A stretch of 64,000 bases of DNA, taken from NCBI GenBank assembly GCA_965153355.1, contig OZ231126.1, forward strand, positions 99,882,001 to 99,946,000, in the 5' to 3' direction. The translations under genes were made by a program, and so were the position numbers. Under the pieces are notes generated by a model. It had not been told where the DNA came from, did not search any database, and saw only the letters and a program-made list of their open reading frames with translations. Below are positions 42,554-51,500 of this stretch, piece after piece (position 1 is the stretch's first letter; the number at the start of each line of letters is the position of its first letter). This DNA is from Flaccisagitta enflata. Lineage: Eukaryota; Chaetognatha; Sagittoidea; Aphragmophora.

Positions 42554-43801
42554 ATGGCAGCCGCGCGTAACGACGACACCGTCTCGACCGCTTCAACGTC
42601 CTCTCGTGTATCTCACTTCGGTTTGAATCAGTGTCCGAGGTCGGATCGTTTGCGCGCGATGAGAAACGACATCACGGCGGAGATGGAAGGATGCCGGCGC
42701 CTTTTCGACGCCGTTGCCGCTTGCACCGAAGGATCGAACGATTTCGACGACGCCGCATGTGAATCAGATGGCGCTCGACACGGCCTTCGGGATATGGTCT
42801 ACGACTTTATATCATACGCAAGGCAAATGGCGCTCGACTCGATGCCCGGCGACCCTCTTCGATTCGCGGCGTCCACTCTGCGTCGAATCCGGCGCGAATG
42901 GAACTCCATGCGTTTCTTCGATCGTGAAAACTATCCAGAGGGTTTTCCTTCCAACGCCGACATCGTTAACGCAATGCACAATGACATTGGGAATCGTAAA
43001 AGACCCGTCAATGAATTCTCATGGAACAGTCTCCCAACTGACACTCATGCCGCCCGTGACAATGTGACTGGCGCTCCAACACCAAGGATGCGAACGTCTT
43101 CGCCAAACCCCGACGGATCCGAGTATCTACCACTTCCGGTCCCGCGACATGATGCGCAATCTCCAACTGGCGGCCAATTTTTAAATCTGCCGCCGATCCA
43201 AAGAGGAGATGCCGTCAATCAATGGGTATCGGATTTGGTCTCGGAAATTGAACCTGCGCGTGCGTCTCCGATGGAGCAAGCTGACGACATGCTCGCGGAT
43301 CTCGACGACGCCGATGCTCTTGCAAGAGGTCGTGGGATCATCAACGGACTGACGCCGCAGGAGAGGGCGAGGCGACGTTTCGTCAACAGGAGTGCGGAGA
43401 GAGACAGATGGGGTAGGCAGCTGGAGGAGGAAATGCGACAAGGCCGGCGGCTGATAGATGATATGCAGCAGCAACAACGGGAGGAGGAGCAGCGACAGCA
43501 ACAGGAGCAACAGCAGCAGCATCAATTGCAGATGCAGCAGCAGCAACTCCAACAGCAACGTCAACTCCACCGACCACAGGAGCAGCAGCAAACGACAGCT
43601 CAACGGCAGCAGCAAGAGCTGTTGCAGCAGCAGCAGTTGCAGCAACTTCAACAGTTTCGTCAACAAGACCAACAACAACGTCAAATCTTGCAGCCGGCGC
43701 CACAACATGTGGTTCAACAACAGCAACAACACGAGCAGCAGCAGCAGCAACAACAGCAACAACAACAAGGGCTGCAACAACATCAAACGGCAGCCGCATG
43801 A
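42554..43801 (+). CDS. Gag N-terminal region, glutamine-rich tail
   Basis: Open frame of 415 codons beginning 63 bp after the 5' LTR, with start context GGACAATGGCAG (A at -3, G at +4). The first 300 residues have ordinary composition with several charged helical stretches (for example TPQERARRRFVNRSAERDRW near 276). From about residue 305 it becomes almost pure glutamine with scattered His, Leu and Arg. I do not recognise a family domain in the N-terminal part; assignment to Gag rests on position. The frame ends by slipping within a CAA/CAG tract at about 43,770-43,800, where the next frame continues with equally Gln-rich, protein-like sequence. Such a tract is a likely place for real length variation or an assembly indel. 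Confidence 0.7.
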   Translation: MAAARNDDTVSTASTSSRVSHFGLNQCPRSDRLRAMRNDITAEMEGCRRLFDAVAACTEGSNDFDDAACESDGARHGLRDMVYDFISYARQMALDSMPGDPLRFAASTLRRIRREWNSMRFFDRENYPEGFPSNADIVNAMHNDIGNRKRPVNEFSWNSLPTDTHAARDNVTGAPTPRMRTSSPNPDGSEYLPLPVPRHDAQSPTGGQFLNLPPIQRGDAVNQWVSDLVSEIEPARASPMEQADDMLADLDDADALARGRGIINGLTPQERARRRFVNRSAERDRWGRQLEEEMRQGRRLIDDMQQQQREEEQRQQQEQQQQHQLQMQQQQLQQQRQLHRPQEQQQTTAQRQQQELLQQQQLQQLQQFRQQDQQQRQILQPAPQHVVQQQQQHEQQQQQQQQQQQGLQQHQTAAA

Positions 43802-44318
43802 ACAACAACAACAGCGGCAAAATAATGCAGATGAACGTATGCAACAGCAACTGCAGCAGCAACAGCAACCTTCCGCCGCGATCCCAGCGGTGGTAGTGGA
43901 TCCTCCAGCGTCAAATAACCATCCTGTCGAAAGCATGAACGTCAGTGAAGAAACAGAAGAAGAGAGACAGCAACGCCTTGCAGAACAACGTCTGCGCATG
44001 ATGGCTGAAGGTGAAGGTGATGGTGCAGCAACAGCTCCAAAGGCGCCGATCGCGGTGCCATTGGGATTCCAACAGCGAAGCTCATCACAAGAAGACAAAG
44101 AGTTATACGACAGAATGTGTAACTTTCGCCAGCAGCAGCAACGAGATGAAGATAGAAGAGCAGGAGTATTCAACAATGCAGCAGAAATGCAACGAAAGCA
44201 CTGGAATAGCCTGAACGACGGCGGCATTGGTGGAGCTTTAGAGCAGCGGGATGTGAAGCTTAGACAACTGTCTGAGCTGGACAAGCAGCAGCCGCAGCAT
44301 CCGCCAAAAGACCGTTGA
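43802..44318 (+). CDS. Gag middle region, continued in a shifted frame
   Basis: The frame that takes over within the CAA/CAG tract reads through QQQLQQQQQPSAAIPAVVVD and SEETEEERQQRLAEQRLRMM, a charged, probably helical stretch, and reaches TGA at 44,316-44,318. After that TGA the same frame stays open and reads sensible sequence, so the stop looks like a single nonsense change inside one protein rather than its end. Together with its neighbours it forms a linker of about 900 residues between the Gag N-terminus and the capsid-like part, unusually large for BEL/Pao Gag. Function unknown. Confidence 0.6.
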
Positions 44319-44345
44319 TCTATCTTCAGAAATTTCAATCCGGGA

Positions 44346-44924
44346 TTGTTCAGCTCGCACAACGCTCATGTGCAGTCAGTGGAAACGTCCGTCAAGCAGC
44401 CGATGCAGCAGCAGCAACAGTTGGAGCAGCAGCAGCAGCAAGGACAGCGTCAGCATCAACTGCAGCAGCAGAATGAACAGCAACAGCATCCTGACCAGCA
44501 ACAGCAGCTTCAACATCAACAGTGGCAGCAGCAACGGCTTCAACAACAGCAACAGCATCAGGATCAGCATCACCAAACCCCAGCAGCAACAATTCTCCCT
44601 ACCGCACCGGAAGTGATCTTCGAGAAGCAGATTGGTTCTGCTAGAAGGGAGACTGGTCTTCCCCATCAAGAGGAAAAGGTCTTCAACACAGCCGGAAGCG
44701 GAGGTGATGCAACGGAGGCGATGCGCAGGAGGCAGAGGCAAGAGGCCGCTGACGCGAAGTTGGCACAGCAGCTGCAAGATAAGGAGAGAAGAAAAGTCGC
44801 TCCCAAGAAGACAATGAGTGGATTGCAATCTAAGGCGCCAAAAGTAGCGCAAGCGCCTCTAGCACGCCTCAAGCGGAAGTCATCCAGCAGAATCAACGCT
44901 TGCAGCAGGAAGTGGATAGTTTGA
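44346..44924 (+). CDS. Gag second glutamine-rich region
   Basis: Same frame as the segment ending at 44,318, open from directly after that TGA. It has a second Gln tract (about 44,395-44,575) and then a charged region with EAMRRRQRQEAADAKLAQQL, a likely coiled coil. There is no ATG at its beginning, so it is not an independent gene. The protein-like sequence moves to another frame at about 44,865 (AEVIQQNQRLQQEVDSLKMQ), leaving the last 20 codons of this frame as out-of-frame tail. Confidence 0.6.
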   Translation: MFSSHNAHVQSVETSVKQPMQQQQQLEQQQQQGQRQHQLQQQNEQQQHPDQQQQLQHQQWQQQRLQQQQQHQDQHHQTPAATILPTAPEVIFEKQIGSARRETGLPHQEEKVFNTAGSGGDATEAMRRRQRQEAADAKLAQQLQDKERRKVAPKKTMSGLQSKAPKVAQAPLARLKRKSSSRINACSRKWIV

Positions 44925-45280
44925 AGATGCAGATTCAGCAGAGAGACTTTGACCTTGCCGCAGCGAGAAGAAGAAAACAACGTAAAAAAGAACAACAACA
45001 GCGACAGTACGTCCGCCAAGATTTTGATGCTCCCCGATTCCATCAAGATGATCGTCAACAACAAATGAATCAGCAAGAAGAAGTTGGGTGGAGCGTAAAA
45101 ACCACCAAAAAGAGATCTCCGGTAAAAGTCGGGGGTCAATACGCGTTTACCCAACAACCCCCAGCGTATCATCAAGTGGAGCATCATCAAGTAGCCCGCC
45201 AACCGGAAGTCCACGCCAGATGCCCAACAATCCGCCTCTGGACATGTTTTTGGAAAGAGCGGCACAACGCATCTCATGCG
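44863..45280 (+). CDS. Gag coiled-coil segment, frame-shifted
   Basis: Begins with a heptad-like helix (QNQRLQQEVDSLKMQIQQRD) and a basic stretch (AAARRRKQRKKEQQQRQYVR). The sequence then moves to a different frame near 45,130-45,170 (PSVSSSGASSSSPPTGSPRQ, NNPPLDMFLERAAQRIS), so at least one indel lies here. A coiled coil with a following basic patch just before the capsid part is plausible for multimerisation or RNA binding; that role is inference. Confidence 0.55.
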
Positions 45281-46353
45281 AGCAAGGGAGGTTTGCCTCA
45301 AAGCGTTGGAGAGAGCAAGACCCGAGAAGCCTCTGCAGGAGCTTTCATCCACCGACTTCATGATGTGGAAGAGGAAGTTCAAAGATGCTGAGAAGCATGA
45401 AGGCTTGACGCAAATGGACATCTTATTAGAATTGCCTAAGTGGTTTGCTGGTCCGGCAAAAGAGATCATTGAAACTGCGACGATTGATGCAACTGAAGCG
45501 ACAGCAAGAGAGATTGACGACGCCTTCGCAAAAATGGACGTCGTCTTTATGGCAAGGCGCTGCAACATTGCGGCGCTGTTCAACGAAATCGTCGCGGAGG
45601 CGAAGATCCAGTCGGCCGACCATGCAAGGCATTTCAATTTGTCTGCAAGGTTGCAAAAGGCAAAGAAGATTGATGAGGACCTGTGGAGAGGTGCAACAAT
45701 ATCGTGACGAGCTGCTGCAGGAGATCCTCAATAAGAGGGTCCCTCATCTTGCAGATAAATTCTGGGAAAAGCAACATGAAGCAGCCCAAAATGGACAGTT
45801 ATTTTCATTCGATAACTTGGTTCATATGATTGAGACATGGGCGGTGATTCAGCGCAACAAAGGCGCAAGCTGCAAAACAGCATCAGTGGCAGCAGTTGCA
45901 ACGACAGAAAAAGAGGCGCCATCATCATATGAGGATGCCTTGACCAATGGCAAGCAAAAAGTGCAGTCGACGGACCGCTGCAACGTCTGCAGTGGAATGC
46001 ATCAAACGGAAGAGTGTCATCAGTTGTCAGAGTTGGAAGTGGACGCGAGAGTTCAGAAGATCATGTCTCGTCGTCTTTGCTTCCACTGCCTCGCGCCAGG
46101 ACACAACGCCAAAGGGTGCGCGAACAGACCAACTTGCCAGATCTGCAAGAAGCGGCACGCGACTATTCTCCACGGGCGCACCTACAAGAAAGAAGAAAAG
46201 GAAGAGAAGAAAGGAGAAAATAAGCAGGGAAATAAAGTACCGCTGGCTCCCTTCAAAAAGTCAGAGGATGCGGCTGCAGCAGCACCAACAGCTCCGTCGA
46301 CGACGGAGGCAGCCGATCCAACGGAAGTAATCTCTCCTAACGCCACGGCATGA
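45276..46353 (+). CDS. Gag capsid-like region and three zinc knuckles, one frame change
   Basis: First part (to about 45,690) is a helix-rich capsid-type segment resembling the conserved Gag domain of BEL/Pao elements (DUF1759 type), with WKRKFKDAEKHEGLTQMDIL and a following ALFNEIVAEAKIQSADHARH. One frame change near 45,690 leads to LLQEILNKRVPHLADKFWEK and then three knuckles: CX2CX4HX4C-type at 45,979-46,017, CFHCLAPGHNAKGC at 46,078-46,119, and CQICKKRHATILH (CX2CX4HX4H) at 46,135-46,173. The last, ending in His rather than Cys, is characteristic of BEL/Pao Gag. A Lys/Glu-rich and Ala-rich tail ends at TGA 46,351-46,353, in frame with the protease. Expected role: packaging and binding of the element's RNA. 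Confidence 0.8.
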
Positions 46354-47055
46354 CTGGCGGCGACGGCAACGTCGCGGTCCGTCTCTTCATTCGACGACGT
46401 TGTCCGTCCGATCGTTCCAGTGACTATCATAAACAATTCTTCGGGTGCGCAGAGGACGATATACGCTATGATCGACTCAGGCGCTGATCGCGACGTGATC
46501 AGTACCAGTGTCATTCGCAGTCTTCTGATTCCAACAAAAACAGTGCAAATGACGGTGATTACTGTGGGAAGTCATGTTGTTGAGGATCGTTTCATCGCAT
46601 CATTCACCATGCAATCGGTCGACGAGGAATATGTCGTCGACGTCAACGACGCGTTGGTGGGTGATTTGTTAACGAGTGAACGCGACATTCCTCCTTTTCT
46701 CCGCGACCTATCTGACCAACCTCACATCAAAGGCATAAAATTTCCAGAAGCTGAAGGCGGTGTGATGATGATCATCGGAGCGGCGCATGCGGATGCCGCC
46801 GTCGCTCAAGAAATCCGCCGAGGGCCTTCAGGATCTTTGACTTGCTTCAGATGTCTATTTGGTTGGACTGTATGTGGAAAAACGGGGAAGAGAGGACGAG
46901 ATATTGCATCGATCAACGCTATCGCAACGGATGACCGCGTCCTCAATGACAACATCGATCGCATCCTCGACAATCGCGTCCTCAACAGCAACATTGACCG
47001 CATCTTCTACCATGACTTTGCATCATCCATCGTGCTCGCAAGAGGAGATGGGTGA
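46354..47055 (+). CDS. Aspartic protease region of pol
   Basis: The frame is open directly after the Gag TGA; its first ATG is at 46,420. The catalytic motif IDSGADRDVIS (46,471-46,503) is the retropepsin-type D-S/T-G-A, and VMMIIGAAHAD downstream matches the second conserved hydrophobic-GxD-like loop of DUF1758/A16-type BEL/Pao proteases. It would act as a dimer to cut the Gag-Pol polyprotein. The last 60 codons (repeated DNIDRILDNRVLNSNIDRIF) are odd: an internal duplication of about 33 bp, after which the frame ends. The sequence then continues in another frame toward reverse transcriptase. Confidence 0.75.
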   Translation: MAATATSRSVSSFDDVVRPIVPVTIINNSSGAQRTIYAMIDSGADRDVISTSVIRSLLIPTKTVQMTVITVGSHVVEDRFIASFTMQSVDEEYVVDVNDALVGDLLTSERDIPPFLRDLSDQPHIKGIKFPEAEGGVMMIIGAAHADAAVAQEIRRGPSGSLTCFRCLFGWTVCGKTGKRGRDIASINAIATDDRVLNDNIDRILDNRVLNSNIDRIFYHDFASSIVLARGDG

Positions 47056-47774
47056 TTCCCTTGAAAATGTCAGAGCGTGCAAGATGTTAGAGGAAAAGAC
47101 ATATTTTTGCCCAATTGTGAAAAAATATTTTGCTCCTGTCACATGGAAATTTCATCACGAAAAAATCATGGAAATTCTGAGAAGAGTGAGGTCACGACCT
47201 ACTGCGATGAAGCGGCTCGGCAACCAACGTTTCCGCTTCAAGCGTGATCCAGCCTTCAAAGAGAGAGTCTTCCGTGAAATCGAGAAATTTTACGAGACGG
47301 GAGTGGCGATTGAGATTGACGGCGTCGACGACGACGACAGCATCGAGAAGCCGCGCTGGTACTTGCCACTTCACATTGTGGAATTGCGTGGTAAAACGCG
47401 CGTATGCCACGATGCGCGTGCGGCAACCGACGGGATCTCACTCAATGATTTGCTCGTCGGAGGTCCAAACTTGATGAATAGCCTGATGGACATCCTCATG
47501 CATTTTGCCAGTGGAAAATCGCCTTTATGTGTGATATAAAGGCGTTTTTCCACCAAATCAGCCCATCCTGACGACGCTGATTTATTCAGATTCTTTTGGT
47601 TCAAAGACTGTACTCTACGGGAAGCAATTCTGAATCTGTTTTTATCACACGCTCGGCAGCCAATCCAGCTCATTCGTCACATCTTTCACCGTCAGGAAGC
47701 ATGCTGAAGTAATCCGGCCCAAGTATCCCTACAACGTCTACGATCTTATTCGCTACGGCTTCTACGTCGACGAC
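47045..47774 (+). pseudogene. Reverse transcriptase, frame-shifted
   Basis: N-terminal and finger parts are in one frame to about 47,520, with the BEL/Pao signature RWYLPLHIVELRGKTRVCHD and SLNDLLVGGPNLMNSLMDIL. The first catalytic motif region DIKAFFHQIS (47,533-47,562) is in a second frame. DDADLFRFFWFKD (from 47,570) is back in the first frame. LGSQSSSFVTSFTVRKHAE leading to the YVDD catalytic box at 47,763-47,774 is in a third. At least three indels fall in 250 bp, yet every conserved block is present and spacing is close to normal, so no large deletion is needed. It copies element RNA to DNA when intact. As written in the window it cannot be translated as one protein. Confidence 0.8.
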
Positions 47775-48772
47775 GGAAGTGGGGGTGGGGATTCGGTCGA
47801 CGAAGCACTGCAGCTGAAGGTGGATTCAGTGGCGGCGATGGCTGAAGGCGGGATGGATCTTGTGAAGTGGAAAAGTAACGCGCGACAATTGATGGATGGA
47901 GATCCAAATGTGCCAATCCCCATTTCAGATAAGCAAGATGATGCGCCGACGAAGGTGTTGGGCGTCTCATGGCTTCCGGCGGAAGACGTCTTCATCTTCA
48001 TCTGCGACGAAGAATTCAAAACTCTTAGAGCAAAAACACCTCGTCAATTGGTCTCCATGCAAGCCAAACTTTACGATCCATTGGGATTTTGGAGCCCAAG
48101 CGCATACATCGGCAGACGACATCTTCAACTCTGTCGTCCACAGGAAGTGGGATGGGATTCGCCCTTGGAAGAGAGCGTCGAGGAATCTTTCTTCCGCTAC
48201 ACTTCATCTTGGCCTCTTCTACAACAATATCGAATTGAACGCTGGTGGAATGGTGGCGTCGACAACAGCGACATTGCGGAAGTAACAATCGAGTTATTTT
48301 GCGATGCGGCTCCAAAAGGCGGATATGGAGCAGTTGCATATCGACGTCAAGTCAACCGAAATGGAGATGTTCACATTTCATTCATTGCCTCCAAATCTCA
48401 CGTCATTCCACTCAATCCGAAACGTGCCTCTCATCATAACAGCGTCCCACGCGTCGAGATTGTATCCGCAGAAAAAGCAGTGCAGCTCAAACGATTCGTC
48501 AGAAGGACCATCAACTTGGACAATCTCGTCGTCAGATTTTGGTCTGATTCTGAATCTGCACTGAAGATGATTTACAATCCGGCAAAACCGAGGCCTGTAT
48601 TCTTCGCCAATCGTCTCTCCAAGATCCATAGTGGGTCTGATCCTCAACAGTGGCGCTGGGTTGACTCGTCAAACAACCCGGCGGACCACTGCAGCAGAGG
48701 CATTCAGGCCCATGAAGCCGAAAAATGGCGTCAATTCCATCACGGTCCTGCATTTTTGCGTCTTCCTAAGAT
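47775..48772 (+). CDS. RT connection, A17-type region and RNase H
   Basis: Longest uninterrupted pol frame (protein-like from about 47,640; the first ATG is only at 47,820). It follows YVDD with VLGVSWLPAEDVFIFICDEE and KLYDPLGFWSPSAYIGRRHL, the conserved post-RT region of BEL/Pao (Pfam Peptidase_A17 type). RNase H acidic positions are visible as ELFCDAAPKGG (Asp codon 48,303-48,305), RVEIVSAEKAV, and FWSDSESALKM (Asp codon 48,546-48,548). WRWVDSSNNPADHCSRG is the characteristic end of the domain. The frame itself runs to 49,010, but from about 48,775 the conserved sequence is in a different frame. Confidence 0.8.
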
Positions 48773-48774
48773 CA

Positions 48775-49114
48775 ATGGCCAAAGACGAACATCGCAGCGT
48801 GCCCTATTTCTGCACAAGTCGCCGCTCTGTATGTGGCTGAAAGTGAAAAGAAACAAGTGGCTGACGCGATACTTCTTGCAGCAGCTTCTCGGGAAAATGG
48901 ATACAAGCTGCGGATCATCGGCATGGTTCTCATCGCAGTCAAAAGGTGGAGAGCGTATCCAAGGGCGAAGACACGAGCAGCAAAGGATCTCCTTCCTAAA
49001 CCGGGAGTGACGCAAGACGTTTTGGAGGAGGCGCCGCAAACAGCTCGCCAAGTCAATGCAGCGGCATCATTATTCCGACGTTTTCGAACAATTGGAGTTG
49101 GGAAAAGTTTTTAA
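48775..49114 (+). CDS. RNase H to integrase linker
   Basis: One frame different from the RNase H segment. Reads WPKTNIAACPISAQVAALYV and continues KRWRAYPRAKTRAAKDLLPK, resembling the helical spacer between RNase H and integrase in BEL/Pao. It has no ATG at its beginning and is part of pol. TAA at 49,112-49,114 again looks like the consequence of an indel, because integrase sequence resumes within 50 bp. Confidence 0.6.
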
Positions 49115-49159
49115 ACCAGAAAGCCGTCATGACTTCATCATAAAAAAATAGATGCGGAA

Positions 49160-50050
49160 ATTGAATCCTTTCGTCGACGACGACGGATCATTCTCATCGG
49201 CAGCCGATTGAAAACGCCGACATCGCACATGACGCTAAGTTTCCCTTCATCCTGCCGCCAAAAGACGAGAATGTGAAATCATTGATTCGCCATTATCATC
49301 ATAATGATTTTCACGCGGGTGCAAAGCATACATTGTGCCAATTACGCCAATTTGTGTGGATTACAAAAGGTCTTCAGGCTGTCAAGAGCGTCGTCAACAC
49401 GTGCTTCAGATGCCAGAAGAACTTTAAAAAGAACGCAAATCAGCAAATGGCCAATCTTCCATCAAATCGCGTCAATCCTGCGCCTGTCTTTGCAGAGACT
49501 GGATTAGACGTCATGGGGCATTTCCTAGTTAAAATGAACGGGCGTGCTGATCACAAGGTGTGGATCGCAGTGTTCACCTGTTTCGTGTCACGCCGTCCAT
49601 GTGGAATTGCTCTTCAACATGTCAGCTGATGCGATGGTAAATGCAATCATCCGCTTTGCAGCAAGGCGCCCAGGAATCCGCCGGTTCACGTCAGATTGCG
49701 GAACGAATCTAGTTGGCGCCAATAATATCCTCAAGAAGGAAATGGAAGCTTGGAACCGCTCGTCAACTTCCGAATTGCAGCGGCGCGGCCTTCGGTGGGA
49801 TTTCATCACGCCGAGAACACCCCACTATGGAGGGGTGTGGGAGAGAATCGTCGCTCTCTTTAAGCGCCATCTTGCTTCCATCTCAACTGGCGCCATCCTC
49901 CACGTCGACGCCTTCAACACTGCTGTTGTCGAAGTTGAAGGAATTCTCAATCGCCGTCCTCTGACAGCGCTCAGCGATGATCCAAATGACTCTGAGGCCC
50001 TCACACTGAATCATATCCTCAATCCATCAACATCCGGTCACGCCCTCTAG
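49160..50050 (+). CDS. Integrase: zinc-binding and DDE core, frame-shifted
   Basis: The zinc-binding domain shows HNDFH..(about 30)..CFRC, the H2C2 pattern, followed by LRQFVWI. The catalytic triad is complete: Asp in ETGLDVMGHF (49,507-49,509), Asp in FTSDCGTNLVGA (49,694-49,696), Glu in GGVWERIVALFK (49,841-49,843), with 48 residues between the second Asp and the Glu. The first Asp lies in one frame (49,273-49,629 without stop) and the other two in another (49,544-50,050), so an indel near 49,590-49,600 separates them. A further frame change precedes 49,273 around LNPFVDDDG. It inserts the DNA copy and makes the 5-bp duplication. Confidence 0.82.
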
Positions 50051-50357
50051 ATCTGTGCAGTCTGTCAACTCTGACGCCGACTCCAGAAGATCAATGAGGC
50101 GGCGCAACGTGTGGATGCGCTTTGAAATCGTGAGGGTCAATATTTGTCGCTTTCTTCACGCAGAAGCAAATGGTCGAGATCTGAGAAAGACTTTGCGGTG
50201 ATGACATGGTCATCGCCATGACGAAACGCCGCCCTCACAATTGAGTTTAGGACGTCATGGGCGTCGAGGATCATCAGCCCGGCGTCCGAGGGCTCACACG
50301 GCGCCAAGATGGAAAGACGAAGACCGGAAGCTCGTGCGGCTGGAATTGGACTCATAA
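50051..50357 (+). pseudogene. Integrase C-terminal tail (DUF5641-like), broken
   Basis: In separate frames I can read QYLSLSSRRSKWSRS, then GDDMVIAM, then EDRKLVRLELDS ending at TAA 50,355-50,357. These match in order the YL..L..R.KW, GD.V, and R..KL..L..D features at the end of BEL/Pao pol. At least two indels lie between them. I take 50,357 as the natural end of pol. Confidence 0.55.
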
Positions 50358-50676
50358 AACGCTAAGTTTTGAGAGAGAGAAAAAGCATGGGCCTGTCCAT
50401 TAGTAACTATAGATATGAGTGATTGAAACTCTGACTTGTTATATTTACAAAGAGTTGTTATTATTCATATTTGGTTCTGATTATCCATGCTTTCATCTTT
50501 CCTCTTGTCAATTATGTCGTCCATTTCCACTTACACATTAAAACACTGATTCATTCGCTCTGTCTATATGTACATATTATTGTGCCAAAATCCGTTCTTA
50601 CCATTATCAGTTCTCGATTACGAACATTTCAAAGCTTCCGCTGACGACGTCATTCCATCTACGGTCAGTTCGCATC
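50358..50676. other. Spacer between pol and the extra reading frames
   Basis: Non-coding and AT-richer than pol. A possible splice acceptor, CGTTCTTACCATTATCAG, ends at 50,610. Protein-like sequence in another frame may start as early as ATG 50,700 (MSRQQRLEAEAKRVDV). Confidence 0.4.
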
Positions 50677-51471
50677 TTGAAGTCGCCGTCGGAGTCAAGA
50701 TGTCCCGTCAGCAGCGTCTCGAGGCAGAGGCCAAACGTGTCGACGTCGTACGGATCCGGATCTCCACTCTTCAACGACGGCTCGACTCGAGAAGGATCTG
50801 CATCCACGACGTCGTTCGGGGCGGAGGAGGAGGCTGTCGCGCTGGCAGCCTTCAATGGCGACCTTCGTTCCGTCGTCGACGCAAAAATGGCGAAGAAAAA
50901 GCGTCAACAAGACGATGCGTTGGAAAATCGTCAACAGCCATCCAACGCCGTTGATCCCGCGTCGCTTCCTCCATTGGTGGTCATCAGAGATGGAGGTTCG
51001 AGGCGGATCTCGATCAATCGGCCGCCGACGGACTTATCCACCACTTCCGCGGCGGCGTCGTCATCATTGGATTTGCCCCCATCGCCTCGCCAATTCTGCC
51101 TTGATTTCGGTCGCCCAGCGTCTCGTGATCAAGCGTCTGCAGCTGCATGTCAACGCAGCGGGGGCGAAGAGAGAGAGAGATCGGTCAATGATGGAGCAAG
51201 AGTGGAGGAGGAGGGGATGGAAACAGAGGAGGAGGTGTTGGTGAATGGGGAGGTGGTGGAGAAAGACATTGACCCGGAAGTGGACACTGCGACGCCGGAA
51301 GAGAAGCACCAACGGATGCAGGCGCGTTGGTGGTATCGTATCATCAGTCCGGACGTCGGAGTATCTCTCCTCTTCAAAGAGTTTGAAAAACTTTCAGTAT
51401 GCTGCAACAAACAAACTCTCATGCGCTCATCGGCTAATCAAACAGAGCTGGGCTCGGAGACTGGAGCGTAA
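50677..51471 (+). CDS. Extra reading frame after pol, part 1, unknown function
   Basis: 264 codons, GC-rich with codon use like the adjacent pol. Composition is low-hydrophobic: Ser/Pro/Ala-rich N-terminal half (PTDLSTTSAAASSSLDLPPS), an acidic stretch (EEEGMETEEEVLVNGEVVEK) and a short structured-looking end (ARWWYRIISPDVGVSLLFKE). No signal peptide, no membrane span, no Cys-rich knuckle. The true start may be ATG 50,700 in a neighbouring frame, with a frame change near 50,745. It lies where retroviruses and some BEL/Pao elements carry env, but nothing env-like is visible. Recognised family: none. Confidence 0.55.
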   Translation: MKSPSESRCPVSSVSRQRPNVSTSYGSGSPLFNDGSTREGSASTTSFGAEEEAVALAAFNGDLRSVVDAKMAKKKRQQDDALENRQQPSNAVDPASLPPLVVIRDGGSRRISINRPPTDLSTTSAAASSSLDLPPSPRQFCLDFGRPASRDQASAAACQRSGGEERERSVNDGARVEEEGMETEEEVLVNGEVVEKDIDPEVDTATPEEKHQRMQARWWYRIISPDVGVSLLFKEFEKLSVCCNKQTLMRSSANQTELGSETGA

Positions 51472-51500
51472 AATCCAAAGCAACAAAAGAAGGAGGGAGC

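Noticed and set aside
43181-44362. 393-codon minus-strand frame rich in Leu across gag
   Set aside because: Antisense of CAG/CAA tracts gives Leu-rich open frames; the plus strand carries the conserved motifs of the element.
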